From NCBI RefSeq assembly GCF_003434305.1, contig NZ_QKKX01000009.1:1-64000 (forward strand): DNA of 64,000 nucleotides, given 5' to 3'. The notes beneath the pieces were generated by a model. The model saw only the letters and a list, made by a program, of their open reading frames with translations. It had not been told where the DNA came from and made no database searches. The stretch comes from Micromonospora sp. MW-13. Its GTDB lineage: Bacteria; Actinomycetota; Actinomycetes; Mycobacteriales; Micromonosporaceae. Both the position numbers and the translations under genes were made by a program. Within the stretch, counting starts at the first letter, position 1, and every line of letters starts with the position of its first letter. This document shows, one piece after another, positions 26,752 to 35,386 of this stretch.

Positions 26752-29364
26752 ATGGTTGATCGCACGGAGTCGGGGCCCACCGCGGCGAGCGTCGAGCGCG
26801 CCCTGCGCCGGGCCGCATCCGGGCGGGCGCTGGACGTCGACGAGGCCACCGCCCTGCTCGCCGCCCGGGGGCCCGCGCTGGACGAACTGCTCCGGGTCGC
26901 CGGCGACATCCGCGACGCCGGCCTGCGCGAGGCCGGCCGCCCCGGCGTGGTCACCTTCTCCAAGAAGGTGTTCGTCCCGTTGACCCGGCTGTGCCGGGAC
27001 CGTTGCCACTACTGCACCTTCGCCACCGTCCCGCACCGGCTGCCGGCCGCGTTCCTCGACCGGGACGAGGTGCTGGCCATCGCCCGCGAGGGCGCCGCCC
27101 AGGGCTGCAAGGAGGCGCTGTTCACCCTCGGCGACCGGCCCGAGGAGCGCTGGCCAGCGGCCCGGGAGTGGCTGGACGAGCGGGGCTACGACTCCACCCT
27201 CGACTACCTGCGCGCCTGCGCGGTGGCGGTGCTGGAGGAGACCGGACTGCTGCCGCATCTCAACCCGGGCGTGCTCTCCTGGTCGGAGTTGCAGCGGCTC
27301 AAGCCGGTCGCGCCGAGCATGGGGATGATGCTGGAGACCACGGCCACCCGGCTCTGGTCGGAGCCGGGCGGCCCGCACTACGGCTCGCCCGACAAGGAGC
27401 CGGCGGTCCGGCTGCGGGTGCTCGACGACGCCGGCCGGGTCGGCGTGCCGTTCACCACCGGCATCCTGATCGGCATCGGCGAGACCCCGGCGGAGCGGGT
27501 GGACGCGATCTTCGCGATCCGTCGGGCCCAGCGTGGGTACGGCCACCTCCAGGAGGTGATCGTGCAGAACTTCCGCGCCAAGCCGGACACCGCCATGCGG
27601 GGCATGCCCGACGCCGAGCTGCACGACCTGGCCGCGACGGTGGCGGTGGCCCGGGTGCTGCTCGGGCCGAGGGCCCGCATCCAGGCCCCGCCGAACCTCA
27701 TCGAGGGCGAGTACGACCTGCTGCTGCGCGCCGGCATCGACGACTGGGGCGGCGTCTCGCCGGTCACCCCGGACCACGTCAACCCGGAGCGCCCCTGGCC
27801 GCAGCTCGACGAGCTGGCCCGGCACACCGCGCGGGCCGGCTTCACGCTGCGCGAGCGGCTGACGATCTACCCCGAGTACGTCCGGGCCGGCGACCCGTGG
27901 CTGGACCCGCGACTGCTGCCGCACGTGTCGGCGCTGGCCGACCCGGCCACCGGGCTCGCGGTCGAGGCGGCCCGCCCGGTGGGCCGTCCCTGGCAGGAGC
28001 CGGAGGAGGTCTTCGGCGGCGGCCGGACCGACCTGCACACCACCATCGACACCACCGGCCGCACCGACGACCGGCGCGGCGACTTCGACAGCGTCTACGG
28101 AGACTGGTCGGAGGTCGCCCTCCAGGCCGACGCCAGCCTCGCGGGGGCGGCCCGGCCCCAGCCCGCCCTTGCCGGGGCGGCCCAGGCCGACGCGGGCCCC
28201 GTGCCCGGCCCGGCCGGGGGCGGCGCGGCCCCGGGGGCGACCGCCGGCTCCGGCGACGCCGACCTGCGTACCGGGCTGCGGCTGGCCGCCGACGACCCGG
28301 CGGCGCTGCTCGACCCCCGGCACACCGACGCGGCTCTGGCGCTGTTCGCCGCCGACGGCCCGGCGCTGGACCGGCTCTGCCGGCTCGCCGACGACGTGCG
28401 CCGGGACACCGTCGGCGACGACGTCACCTACGTCGTCAACCGCAACATCAACTTCAGCAACGTCTGCTACGTGGGCTGCCGGTTCTGCGCCTTCGCCCAG
28501 CGTGAACGCGACGCCGACGCGTACCGGCTCTCCGTCGACCAGGTCGCCGACCGGGCCGAGGAGGCCTGGGCCGTCGGGGCCACCGAGGTCTGCCTCCAGG
28601 GCGGCATCGACCCGAAGCTGCCGGTCACCGGCTACGCCGACCTGATCCGGGCGATCAAGGCCCGGGTGCCGGGGATGCACGTGCACGCGTTCTCCCCGAT
28701 GGAGATCGTCACGGCGGCGGCGAAGGCCGGCGTGCCGGTGAAGGAGTGGCTGGCCGGGCTGCGCGAGGCCGGCCTGGACACCATCCCGGGCACCGCCGCC
28801 GAGATCCTCGACGACGAGGTGCGCTGGGTGCTCACCAAGGGCAAGCTGCCGGCCGCCGCCTGGGTCGACGTGGTCAGCACGGCCCACGAGCTGGGCATCC
28901 GGTCCAGCTCCACGATGATGTACGGCCACGTCGACCACCCCGGGCAGTGGCTGGCCCACTTCCGGGTGCTGGCCGGGGTGCAGGACCGCACCGGCGGGTT
29001 CACCGAGTTCGTCGCGCTGCCGTTCGTGCACACCAACGCCCCGATCTACCTCGCCGGGATCGCCCGTCCCGGGCCCACCTGGCGGGAGAACCGGGTGGTG
29101 CACGCGATGTCCCGGCTGCTGCTGCACGGCCGGATCGCCAACATCCAGTGCTCCTGGGTGAAGCTCGGCGACGAGGGCACGGTGGCGATGCTCAACGGGG
29201 GCTGCAACGATCTGGGCGGCACCCTGATGGAGGAGACGATCTCCCGGATGGCCGGTTCGGGCAACGGCTCGGCGCGCACCGAGGAACAGTTGCGGGGCAT
29301 CGCTGCGGCGGCCGGGCGACCGGCCCGGAAGCGGACCACCGCGTACGGCCACTCGCGGCCGTAG
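26752..29364 (+). CDS. fbiC: 7,8-didemethyl-8-hydroxy-5-deazariboflavin (Fo) synthase
   Basis: An 870-residue fusion of CofG and CofH. The first radical SAM domain has CRDRCHYC (Cys81, 85 and 88) and [10 protein letters not shown]; the second has CYVGCRFC (Cys572, 576 and 579), [10 protein letters not shown] and [10 protein letters not shown]. Together the two domains make the F420 chromophore Fo from tyrosine and a ribityl-uracil. A Pro/Ala-rich linker of ~60 residues joins the halves. TAGGCT ends six bases before the ATG and no ribosome site is present, so translation is probably leaderless. It lies near fbiA and fbiB, completing the F420 core pathway apart from the activation enzyme. Confidence 0.96.
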   Translation: MVDRTESGPTAASVERALRRAASGRALDVDEATALLAARGPALDELLRVAGDIRDAGLREAGRPGVVTFSKKVFVPLTRLCRDRCHYCTFATVPHRLPAAFLDRDEVLAIAREGAAQGCKEALFTLGDRPEERWPAAREWLDERGYDSTLDYLRACAVAVLEETGLLPHLNPGVLSWSELQRLKPVAPSMGMMLETTATRLWSEPGGPHYGSPDKEPAVRLRVLDDAGRVGVPFTTGILIGIGETPAERVDAIFAIRRAQRGYGHLQEVIVQNFRAKPDTAMRGMPDAELHDLAATVAVARVLLGPRARIQAPPNLIEGEYDLLLRAGIDDWGGVSPVTPDHVNPERPWPQLDELARHTARAGFTLRERLTIYPEYVRAGDPWLDPRLLPHVSALADPATGLAVEAARPVGRPWQEPEEVFGGGRTDLHTTIDTTGRTDDRRGDFDSVYGDWSEVALQADASLAGAARPQPALAGAAQADAGPVPGPAGGGAAPGATAGSGDADLRTGLRLAADDPAALLDPRHTDAALALFAADGPALDRLCRLADDVRRDTVGDDVTYVVNRNINFSNVCYVGCRFCAFAQRERDADAYRLSVDQVADRAEEAWAVGATEVCLQGGIDPKLPVTGYADLIRAIKARVPGMHVHAFSPMEIVTAAAKAGVPVKEWLAGLREAGLDTIPGTAAEILDDEVRWVLTKGKLPAAAWVDVVSTAHELGIRSSSTMMYGHVDHPGQWLAHFRVLAGVQDRTGGFTEFVALPFVHTNAPIYLAGIARPGPTWRENRVVHAMSRLLLHGRIANIQCSWVKLGDEGTVAMLNGGCNDLGGTLMEETISRMAGSGNGSARTEEQLRGIAAAAGRPARKRTTAYGHSRP

Positions 29365-29654
29365 CGCCGAGGTCTTCCCCGCCGGCCCGTTACCCGGGGG
29401 CCGGCTACCTGCCGTCCCAGTTCCCCTCTCGCGGCTCGGGCCTCAGCGAATTCGGCGACGACGTGCGGTACGAGATCCATATCGACAACGACGGGGCGGC
29501 CAGCCGGATGCGGACCGGGGTGCGTCATACCGTCTGATGGGACGGTTACGCACCCGCCGGTGCGGTGCTCGTCGTCGGTGGAGTGGTGACCGGGTTCGTT
29601 TGGTCGAGCTGGGAACCTTGGGTCTCGTACTGATCCTCCGATCAGGTTGGACCG

Positions 29655-29687
29655 CCGTGCCTCGTCCACGATGTGGACGAGGCACGG
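29655..29687. terminator. Perfect 15-base hairpin
   Basis: CCGTGCCTCGTCCAC pairs with GTGGACGAGGCACGG over a 3-base loop. No T-run follows. It could end an fbiC read-through transcript or be part of a small RNA. Confidence 0.45.
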
Positions 29688-29735
29688 TCGGCGGTCCCGG
29701 CTCGACGGGCGATCGCGGCCGAGTCGCGTTAACCT

Positions 29736-29769
29736 GTGCCCCACCAAGATCAGCATCGTGGTGGGGCAC
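29736..29769. repeat. Second hairpin in the fbiC-whiB gap
   Basis: GTGCCCCACCA (29736-29746) pairs with TGGTGGGGCAC (29759-29769) over 12 bases. It is 50 bases from the first hairpin. Function unknown. Confidence 0.45.
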
Positions 29770-29959
29770 CCCGTCGGGGTCGCTGCCGGCGCGTCCGGTG
29801 GCGTCGCCCGGTGGACCGCCACGGCAGAAAACTCGGGCAACTCGCCGAGGAGGGCGTTACTCGTCCGGGGTCTGAATCGATAGGGCAGGTTGCGAGGCTG
29901 GGCGGCCGGAGCGGTCGCCCGTGGCGTGTCGGGAGGGCGACTCCATTATCAAGTCCGGC

Positions 29960-29989
29960 TTGACGGCGCACGTATTACACACGTGTAAT
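29960..29989 (+). promoter_or_regulatory. whiB-type promoter with overlapping operator palindrome
   Basis: TTGACG (29960-29965), 18 bases, then TGTAAT (29984-29989) form a promoter for the WhiB gene. The inverted repeat ATTACAC-AC-GTGTAAT (29974-29989) covers the spacer and the -10. A dimeric regulator binding there would block RNA polymerase. The AT-rich palindrome stands out in this GC-rich DNA. Confidence 0.6.
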
Positions 29990-30106
29990 TTGAATGGGGT
30001 TGTTCGCGCGGAACGCAGCAAATCGGGACCGTACGGACAAGCACGCCTTTCGCGTGGGGGGTTGCAGCGGCGACGACGCCGGTGCGCGACAAGGAGGCAT
30101 CTTTAG

Positions 30107-30364
30107 ATGGACGGCCAGCTCGAGGTGGCCGACCTGCTCGGGAACGCGCCGGAGTGGCAGGAGCAGGCACTCTGCTCCCAGACCGATCCGGAGGCGTTCT
30201 TCCCCGAGAAGGGCGGCTCGACCCGCGAGGCGAAGCGGATCTGCTCGCGGTGCGAGGTCAAGACCGAATGCCTGGAATACGCTCTCGGCCACGACGAGCG
30301 GTTCGGAATCTGGGGTGGGCTCTCGGAACGGGAGCGGCGCAAGCTCAAGCGGCGGGCCGCCTGA
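30107..30364 (+). CDS. WhiB-family iron-sulfur regulator (WhiB2/WhmD-like)
   Basis: An 85-residue WhiB-like protein. The four cluster cysteines are Cys23, Cys46, Cys49 and Cys55 (C-x22-CSRC-x5-C), followed by the GIWGG turn (67-71) and the basic C-terminus RERRKLKRRA that contacts DNA. WhiB proteins bind a [4Fe-4S] cluster and act with the principal sigma factor in developmental or stress control. The next-gene context (Zincin-like protein and DUF3499) is that of actinobacterial whiB2/whmD loci, as far as I recall. A GGAGG site precedes the ATG. Leader of about 110 bases from the predicted promoter. Confidence 0.9.
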   Translation: MDGQLEVADLLGNAPEWQEQALCSQTDPEAFFPEKGGSTREAKRICSRCEVKTECLEYALGHDERFGIWGGLSERERRKLKRRAA

Positions 30365-30405
30365 GCGTTGCCGGGCCGGGGCGGTGGGGGCCGCCCGGCT
30401 CAGGC

Positions 30406-30855
30406 TCAGGCCAGTTCGTCCGGGTCGACCCCGAGCAGGTTCGCCACCTGCTCGATGATCACGTCGTGTACCAGGTCGGCCAGGTCCTCCCGGTCCATGG
30501 CCCGGAACTCCAGCGGTCGGCGGTAGAGCACGATCCGCGGCGGCACCTCCTGCCGGCCGGGGCGGCCGGGCAGCAGCCGGGCGAGCGGCACCTCGCCGTC
30601 CTCCAGCACGTCGGAGTCGTACACGTTCAGGTCCGGCGGCACGTCCTCCACCGCGAACTCGACGCCGGCCAGTTCCTTCGCGAAGCGCCGCTCCAGGGCC
30701 TCCACCGTGTCCAGCACGAGATCGTCGAAGACCTCGGCCTTGGTCCGGGCCAGCGGCACCGTCGCCGGCACCAGCCGCCCACGCAGACCCCGCCCGTGCC
30801 GGTCACGGTGGGTGCGCCGGCCGGAGCCGGGACGGCGGTGTTCCGGACTGGTCAT
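30406..30855 (-). CDS. Zincin-1 (metallopeptidase-like) family protein
   Basis: A 149-residue protein of the minimal zinc-metallopeptidase family (PF06262 type), seen in VPPRIVLYRRPLEFR and the C-terminal helix DLADLVHDVIIEQVANLLG. In active family members that helix carries HExxH. Here only the Glu remains, with Ile and Ala in place of the His residues, so it is probably not a metal protease. The N-terminus is very basic. ATG at 30855. Convergent with the WhiB gene and divergent from DUF3499. Confidence 0.7.
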   Translation of the reverse strand: MTSPEHRRPGSGRRTHRDRHGRGLRGRLVPATVPLARTKAEVFDDLVLDTVEALERRFAKELAGVEFAVEDVPPDLNVYDSDVLEDGEVPLARLLPGRPGRQEVPPRIVLYRRPLEFRAMDREDLADLVHDVIIEQVANLLGVDPDELA

Positions 30856-31020
30856 GACGCACAGGGTAGCCCGCCGCACGGCCCCGCCTGCGGCTGTGCC
30901 GCTCCTGCGGCGCGCCGTCCGTGCCCTGCTCGTCGAATGTTGCGAATTGTGATCTCGATGACGGGCGTGTCGCAACGCGAACCAGTGCGCCGGACCCGGT
31001 AATGGAGATACCCTCCCGCC

Positions 31021-31395
31021 GTGAGGTCACCACGGCGCTGCTCCCGAAACGGCTGCCCCCGGCAAGCGGTCGCCACATTGACCTATGTCTACAACGAGTC
31101 GACGGCCGTGGTCGGGCCCCTGGCGGCCTTCGCCGAACCGCACACGTACGACCTCTGTGAGCAGCACGCCCGCAGTCTGACCGCCCCCCGGGGCTGGAAC
31201 GTGGTCCGCCACGAGGGCGAGTTCGAGCCCCCGCCGCCCAGCGCCGACGACCTGGTCGCCCTCGCCGAGGCGGTCCGCGAGGCGGCCCGGCCCGCGCCGC
31301 CCCGCCCCCCGGACGAGCAGCACCACCCGCAGCAATCGCAGCACCCCCAGACCGGCCGCCGCGGCCACCTCCGGGTGATCCCGCCCAACCACTGA
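31021..31395 (+). CDS. DUF3499 family protein
   Basis: A 124-residue actinobacterial DUF3499 protein. The N-terminal half has RRCSRNGCPRQAVATLTYVY and YDLCEQHARSLTAPRGWNVV, three Cys plus a His that could hold zinc. The C-terminus is a His/Gln/Pro-rich tail. The GTG start lies six bases after TACCCT (31009-31014) with no ribosome site, which suggests a leaderless mRNA. Function unknown; the gene is commonly near whiB2 in this phylum. Confidence 0.85.
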   Translation: MRSPRRCSRNGCPRQAVATLTYVYNESTAVVGPLAAFAEPHTYDLCEQHARSLTAPRGWNVVRHEGEFEPPPPSADDLVALAEAVREAARPAPPRPPDEQHHPQQSQHPQTGRRGHLRVIPPNH

Positions 31396-31405
31396 CCGCG
31401 CCGGG

Positions 31406-32781
31406 TCAGTGGCCCAGGAAGCGGTTGAACAGGGCGGCCCGCCGGGACGCCCGGCCCGTCCGCAGCTCCGCCCGGTCGGCGGAGAACATCACCTTCAGGC
31501 CCGCGTTGACGGCCAGCCAGCGCACCGGCTCCGGCTCCCAGCGAGGCGAGCGGTGGCCCACCCACGGCAGCGAGGTCAGGTCGCTCTCCGCGCCCCGGAT
31601 CAGGTCCGCGAGCGTACGTCCGGCGAGGTTCGTGGTGCCGACCCCGTCGCCGACGTACCCGCCCGCCCAGGCCAGCCCCGTCGCGGGGTCCAGCCCGACC
31701 GAGGCCGACCAGTCCCGGGCCACCCCGAGCGGTCCGCCCCAGGTGTGGCTGACCGGCACCTCCGGCCCGAGCACCGGGAACAGCTCGCCCAGCACCCGAC
31801 GCAGCGCGGCGAAGACCCGCGGCTCCCGGTCGAAGCCGGCGGAGACCCGGGACCCGAAATGGTACGGCGCGCCCCGCCCGCCGAACGCCAGCCGCCCGTC
31901 GGCGGTGCGCTGGCCGTAGATGATGACTGCCGGTGGTCGGAGAACGTCTCCCGCTGGGCCAGCCCGATCCGCGCCCAGGTCTGCTCGGGCAGCGGCTCGG
32001 TGGCCACCATCAGCGAGTAGACCGGCGCCACCGCCCGCCGCTGCCCGGGCAGCCCCGGCGTGTACCCCTCCGTCGCCCGCACCACCACCGGCGCCCGGAC
32101 CGTCCCGGCCGGGGTCACCGCCGCCCCGGCCCGGATCGCCGTCACCGGCGTCCGTTCGTGGATCCGCACCCCGCGGCGTTCGACCGCCCGGGCCAGCCCG
32201 CGGACCAGCCGGGCCGGGTGCAGCGCCGCGCAGTGCGGGGTGTACGTCCCACCGCGCACCCGCTCGGCGGCGCACCGGGCGGTGGCCTCGGCCGCGTCGA
32301 GCAGCACCAGGTCGGCGGGGTCCAGGCCGTGCGCGCGGGCCTCGGCCACGTCGGCCCGGGCCCGGTCGAGCTGGGCCTCGCTGCGGGCCAGCACCACCGT
32401 CCCGCCGAGCTGCCAGTCGCAGTCGATCCCCTCGGCGGCGACCACCCGGCCCACCTCGCGGACGGTCTCCTGCATGGCCCGCTGCATCCGCAGCGCCGCG
32501 TCCCGACCGTGCCGGCGGGCCAGCGCCGGCAGCGAGGTGGGGAACAGCGCCGAGCACCAACCGCCGTTCCGCCCCGACGCGCCGAACCCGGCGATCTCCC
32601 GTTCCAGCACCGTGATCCGCAGCGCCGGGTCGGCGACCGCGAGGTAGTACGCCGTCCACAGCCCGGTGTACCCGGCCCCGACGATCACCACGTCCGCGTC
32701 GGCGTCCCCGCCCAGCGGCGGGCGGGGCGTCAGCGGCTCGTCCACCGTGGACAGCCAGTACGACAGCTCCTGGTAACGCAT
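31406..32781 (-). pseudogene. Frameshifted FAD-dependent amine/amino-acid oxidase
   Basis: The DAO-family oxidase is split between two frames. Codons from 32781 (MRYQELSYWLST) carry the FAD motif VVIVGAGYTGLW and FGASGRNGGWCS, and run in frame to about 31930. The rest of the family, from VIIYGQRTADGRLAFGG through GGYVGDGVGTTNLAG to the stop at 31406, is in the next frame. One base is missing near 31927-31928 (CA-GTC where CAN-GTC is expected). Repaired, the protein would be about 458 residues and resemble gamma-glutamylputrescine oxidase-like enzymes, like the intact paralogue at 39490. It is either a recent loss or a sequencing error. Confidence 0.8.
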
Positions 32782-32794
32782 CGGCCGTCGACCG

Positions 32795-34141
32795 CTACAG
32801 CCGCGCCCACGCCTCGGTGAGCACCGCGCGCAGGATCTGCTCCATCTCGTCGAACTGCTGCTGCTCGGCGATCAGGGGCGGGGCGAGCTGCACCACGGGG
32901 TCGCCCCGGTCGTCGGCCCGGCAGTACAGCCCGGCCTGGAACAGCGCGGTGGACAGGAAGCCGCGCAGCAGCCGCTCCGACTCCGCCTCGTCGAACGTCT
33001 CCCGGGTCGCCTTGTCCTTCACCAGTTCGATGCCGTAGAAGTATCCGTCGCCCCGCACGTCGCCGACGATCGGCAGGTCGTGCAGCTTCTCCAGGGTGGC
33101 CCGGAAGGCGTCCTCGTTGGCCCGGACGTGCCCGATCAGATCCTCCCGGGCGAACACCTCCAGGTTGGCCAGGGCCACCGCGCAGGAGACCGGGTGGCCA
33201 CCGAAGGTCACCCCGTGGGCGAACATGCCGGTCTCGGTGAGGAACGGCTCCATCAGCCGGTCGCTGGCGATCATCGCGCCGAGCGGGGCGTACCCGGAGG
33301 TGATGCCCTTGGCGGTGGTGATGATGTCCGGCTGGAATCCGTAGCGGACGGCACCGAAGTACTCTCCGAGCCGGCCCCACGAGCAGATCACCTCGTCGGA
33401 GACGAGCAGCACGTCGTACTCGTCGCAGATCTGACGGACCCGCTCGAAGTACCCGGGCGGCGGTGGGAAGCAGCCGCCGGAGTTCTGCACCGGCTCCAGG
33501 AAGACCGCCGCGACCGTGTCCGGCCCCTCCCGCTCGATGGCCCGGCGGATCTCCTCGGCCGCCCACCGGCCGAACGCCTCGGGCGAGTCGCCGTGCTCCG
33601 GCGCCCGGTAGAAGTTGGTGTTCGGCACCTTGATGCCGCCGGGCACCAGCGGCTCGAAGTCGCTCTTGATGCCGGGCAGGCCGGTGATCGACAGCGCCCC
33701 CATCGACGTGCCGTGGTACGCGATGTACCGGCTGACCACCTTGTGCTTGTTCGGCTTGCCGGTGCGCTTGAAGTACGCCCGGGCCAGCTTCCAGGCCGCC
33801 TCGACGGCCTCCGACCCGCCGGTGGTGAAGAAGACCCGGTTCAGGTCGCCGGGGGTCAGCGAGGCGATCTTCTCGGCCAGCTCCACGGCCTTCGGGTGGG
33901 CGTACGACCAGAGCGGGAAGTAGGCCAGCTCGCCGGCCTGCTTGGCGGCGGCCTCAGCCAGCTCGGTGCGCCCGTGCCCGGCGTTGACGACGAACAGCCC
34001 GGCGAGCCCGTCCAGGTAGCGGCGGCCCTGCGAGTCCCACACGTACGCGCCCTCGCCGCGCACGATCGTCGGCACCTCGCCGGCGGAGTAGCTGGCCATC
34101 CGGGTGAAGTGCATCCAGAGGTGGTCGGTGGCGTTGGCCAT
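32795..34141 (-). CDS. Class III aminotransferase (putrescine/omega-amino acid type)
   Basis: A 448-residue PLP-dependent class III aminotransferase. AYVWDSQGRRYLDGLAGLFVVN, NRVFFTTGGSEAVEAAWKLAR and LLVSDEVICSWGRLGEYFG (the PLP Asp) are present, with the Schiff-base lysine in ITTAKGITSGYAPLGA. Members of this subgroup move amino groups from putrescine or similar diamines to pyruvate. It is 13 bases upstream of the oxidase pseudogene in the same direction. The Lrp-type regulator and polyamine ABC transporter nearby support a polyamine substrate. ATG at 34141; an earlier GTG is possible. Confidence 0.88.
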   Translation of the reverse strand: MANATDHLWMHFTRMASYSAGEVPTIVRGEGAYVWDSQGRRYLDGLAGLFVVNAGHGRTELAEAAAKQAGELAYFPLWSYAHPKAVELAEKIASLTPGDLNRVFFTTGGSEAVEAAWKLARAYFKRTGKPNKHKVVSRYIAYHGTSMGALSITGLPGIKSDFEPLVPGGIKVPNTNFYRAPEHGDSPEAFGRWAAEEIRRAIEREGPDTVAAVFLEPVQNSGGCFPPPPGYFERVRQICDEYDVLLVSDEVICSWGRLGEYFGAVRYGFQPDIITTAKGITSGYAPLGAMIASDRLMEPFLTETGMFAHGVTFGGHPVSCAVALANLEVFAREDLIGHVRANEDAFRATLEKLHDLPIVGDVRGDGYFYGIELVKDKATRETFDEAESERLLRGFLSTALFQAGLYCRADDRGDPVVQLAPPLIAEQQQFDEMEQILRAVLTEAWARL

Positions 34142-34180
34142 GTCAGCCCCATCGGGTCTCGGGCCGGTCTGGGGTGACAC

Positions 34181-34661
34181 CGGCCGCTCTGCCCACGGTT
34201 ATCCCACAGCCCTCACGGGTAAAGCAAGTGGGATCGGTGGTGCTTGACGCCTGAGGCAACGGAATCAGCGAGGGCTAACGACAAGAACAACGGAATCCGC
34301 ATCTCCGGTGGCTTCCTTGGAACTCCCGCCCACTCATCGCTGTGTCGCTTGGGGGCGTGCCGCTCGCCGCCCCGTCGCCGGTTCTGGCCCGAGGTGCTGG
34401 GGGGATTGTGTGGGCCCTTTGGAGCTGAGTCGTCTGCGACATCACGCCCCGGCCAGGGATGCGTTGCTCTCGGCCGTCCAGCTCGGCCGCCGTCTGCACT
34501 CGTTGCCCTCGGGTTTCTTGGTCGGGGCGGGCCGATGAGGTGAGTCGTCTGCGACATCAGCTCCAAAGGCTCCCGAGTGCACATCCTCGCCAGGCATCGG
34601 GCGTGCGCAGGAAGCGGGCAGGCCACAACGCCTGACCGCCGACCGGCCGGGCAAGGGTGGC
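34181..34661. repeat. Intergenic region with repeated TGAGTCGTCTGCGACATCA element
   Basis: About 480 bases with no believable gene. A 19-base sequence, TGAGTCGTCTGCGACATCA, occurs at 34426-34444 and again at 34541-34559. A 13-base inverted pair, CCTTTGGAGCTGA (34416-34428) and TCAGCTCCAAAGG (34557-34569), brackets them. The unit contains its own small palindrome GTCG-TCTG-CGAC. It looks like a dispersed intergenic repeat or a regulatory RNA region. Confidence 0.6.
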
Positions 34662-35174
34662 TCAGGCCGTACCCCAGCTGTAGGTCTGCTTGCGGAGCTT
34701 CAGGTACACGAAGGCCTCGGTGGCGAGCACGCCCTCGACGGCGCGCAGCCGTTGCAGGATCTCCAACAGGTGGGCGTCGTTGCGGCAGACCACCTCGGCG
34801 AGCAGGTCGAACGACCCGGCGGTGATCACCACGTAGTCGACCTCCTCGAACTCGGCGAGCCGGTCGGCCACCGCCTCCAGGTCGCCGTCGGTGCGCAGGC
34901 CGATCATGGCCTGGCGGGGGAAGCCGAGTTGGAGCGGGTCGGTGACCGCGACGATCTGCATCACCCCGGCGTCGAGCAGTCGCTGCACGCGCTGGCGTAC
35001 CGCCGCCTCGGACAGGCCGACCGCCTTGCCGATCGTCGCGTACGGCCGGCGGCCGTCCTCCTGGAGCTGCTCGATGATCTGCTTGGCGACGTCGTCCAAC
35101 AGAGCGTGACTGGCGCCCTCACGGACGGCGACACGTCGCCCCCCGCTGCCGCTCTCCTGCTGCCGGATGGCCAT
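34662..35174 (-). CDS. Lrp/AsnC-family transcriptional regulator
   Basis: A 170-residue Lrp/AsnC regulator. The N-terminal helix-turn-helix is ALLDDVAKQIIEQLQEDGRR, then GLSEAAVRQRVQRLLDAGV. The C-terminal RAM domain is VAVTDPLQLGFPRQAMIGL through FDLLAEVVCRNDAHL. Such proteins sense amino acids or related compounds. The gene is divergent from the potD-led polyamine operon and next to the aminotransferase, so it probably controls one or both. A basic, Gly-rich N-terminal extension precedes the HTH. Confidence 0.88.
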   Translation of the reverse strand: MAIRQQESGSGGRRVAVREGASHALLDDVAKQIIEQLQEDGRRPYATIGKAVGLSEAAVRQRVQRLLDAGVMQIVAVTDPLQLGFPRQAMIGLRTDGDLEAVADRLAEFEEVDYVVITAGSFDLLAEVVCRNDAHLLEILQRLRAVEGVLATEAFVYLKLRKQTYSWGTA

Positions 35175-35386
35175 CGTCCGCTCCCCATGTCCGCTTCTCC
35201 CACGGAATCGTAGTGCCCCCGGTGCGATCTGGCGTAATTCGTGGCGCAGGGCTATCGCGGCAACGGAATCCCTTGTGAGGCAGGTCGGCTCATGTCAGGA
35301 TCAGTCGTCCATCGCCTGAAGACCCTCCCGCCGCCGGGCCACCCCCTGTCCCGCCCGCCGGCGATGACCCCCCTAGGAGTCGTCAC

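Larger units (their letters stand above)
29365..30106. other. 740-base intergenic region before the whiB-type gene
   Basis: No reading frame here looks coding on either strand. It contains two strong hairpins (29655-29687 and 29736-29769), a promoter/operator structure at 29960-29989, and a roughly 110-base 5' leader for the WhiB gene. The length and structures suggest regulatory or small-RNA content. Confidence 0.55.

Noticed and set aside
26305..29352. A 1015-codon open frame on the minus strand opposite fbiC
   Set aside because: Antisense to fbiC with no recognisable motif; a GC-frame artefact.
29046..29840. A 264-codon frame on the minus strand over the fbiC end
   Set aside because: It overlaps fbiC antisense, then hairpin-rich DNA, and has no domain.
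34213..34626. Open frames in the aminotransferase-Lrp gap
   Set aside because: They contain repeats of the same short sequence in several frames and no ribosome sites; intergenic repeat DNA explains them.
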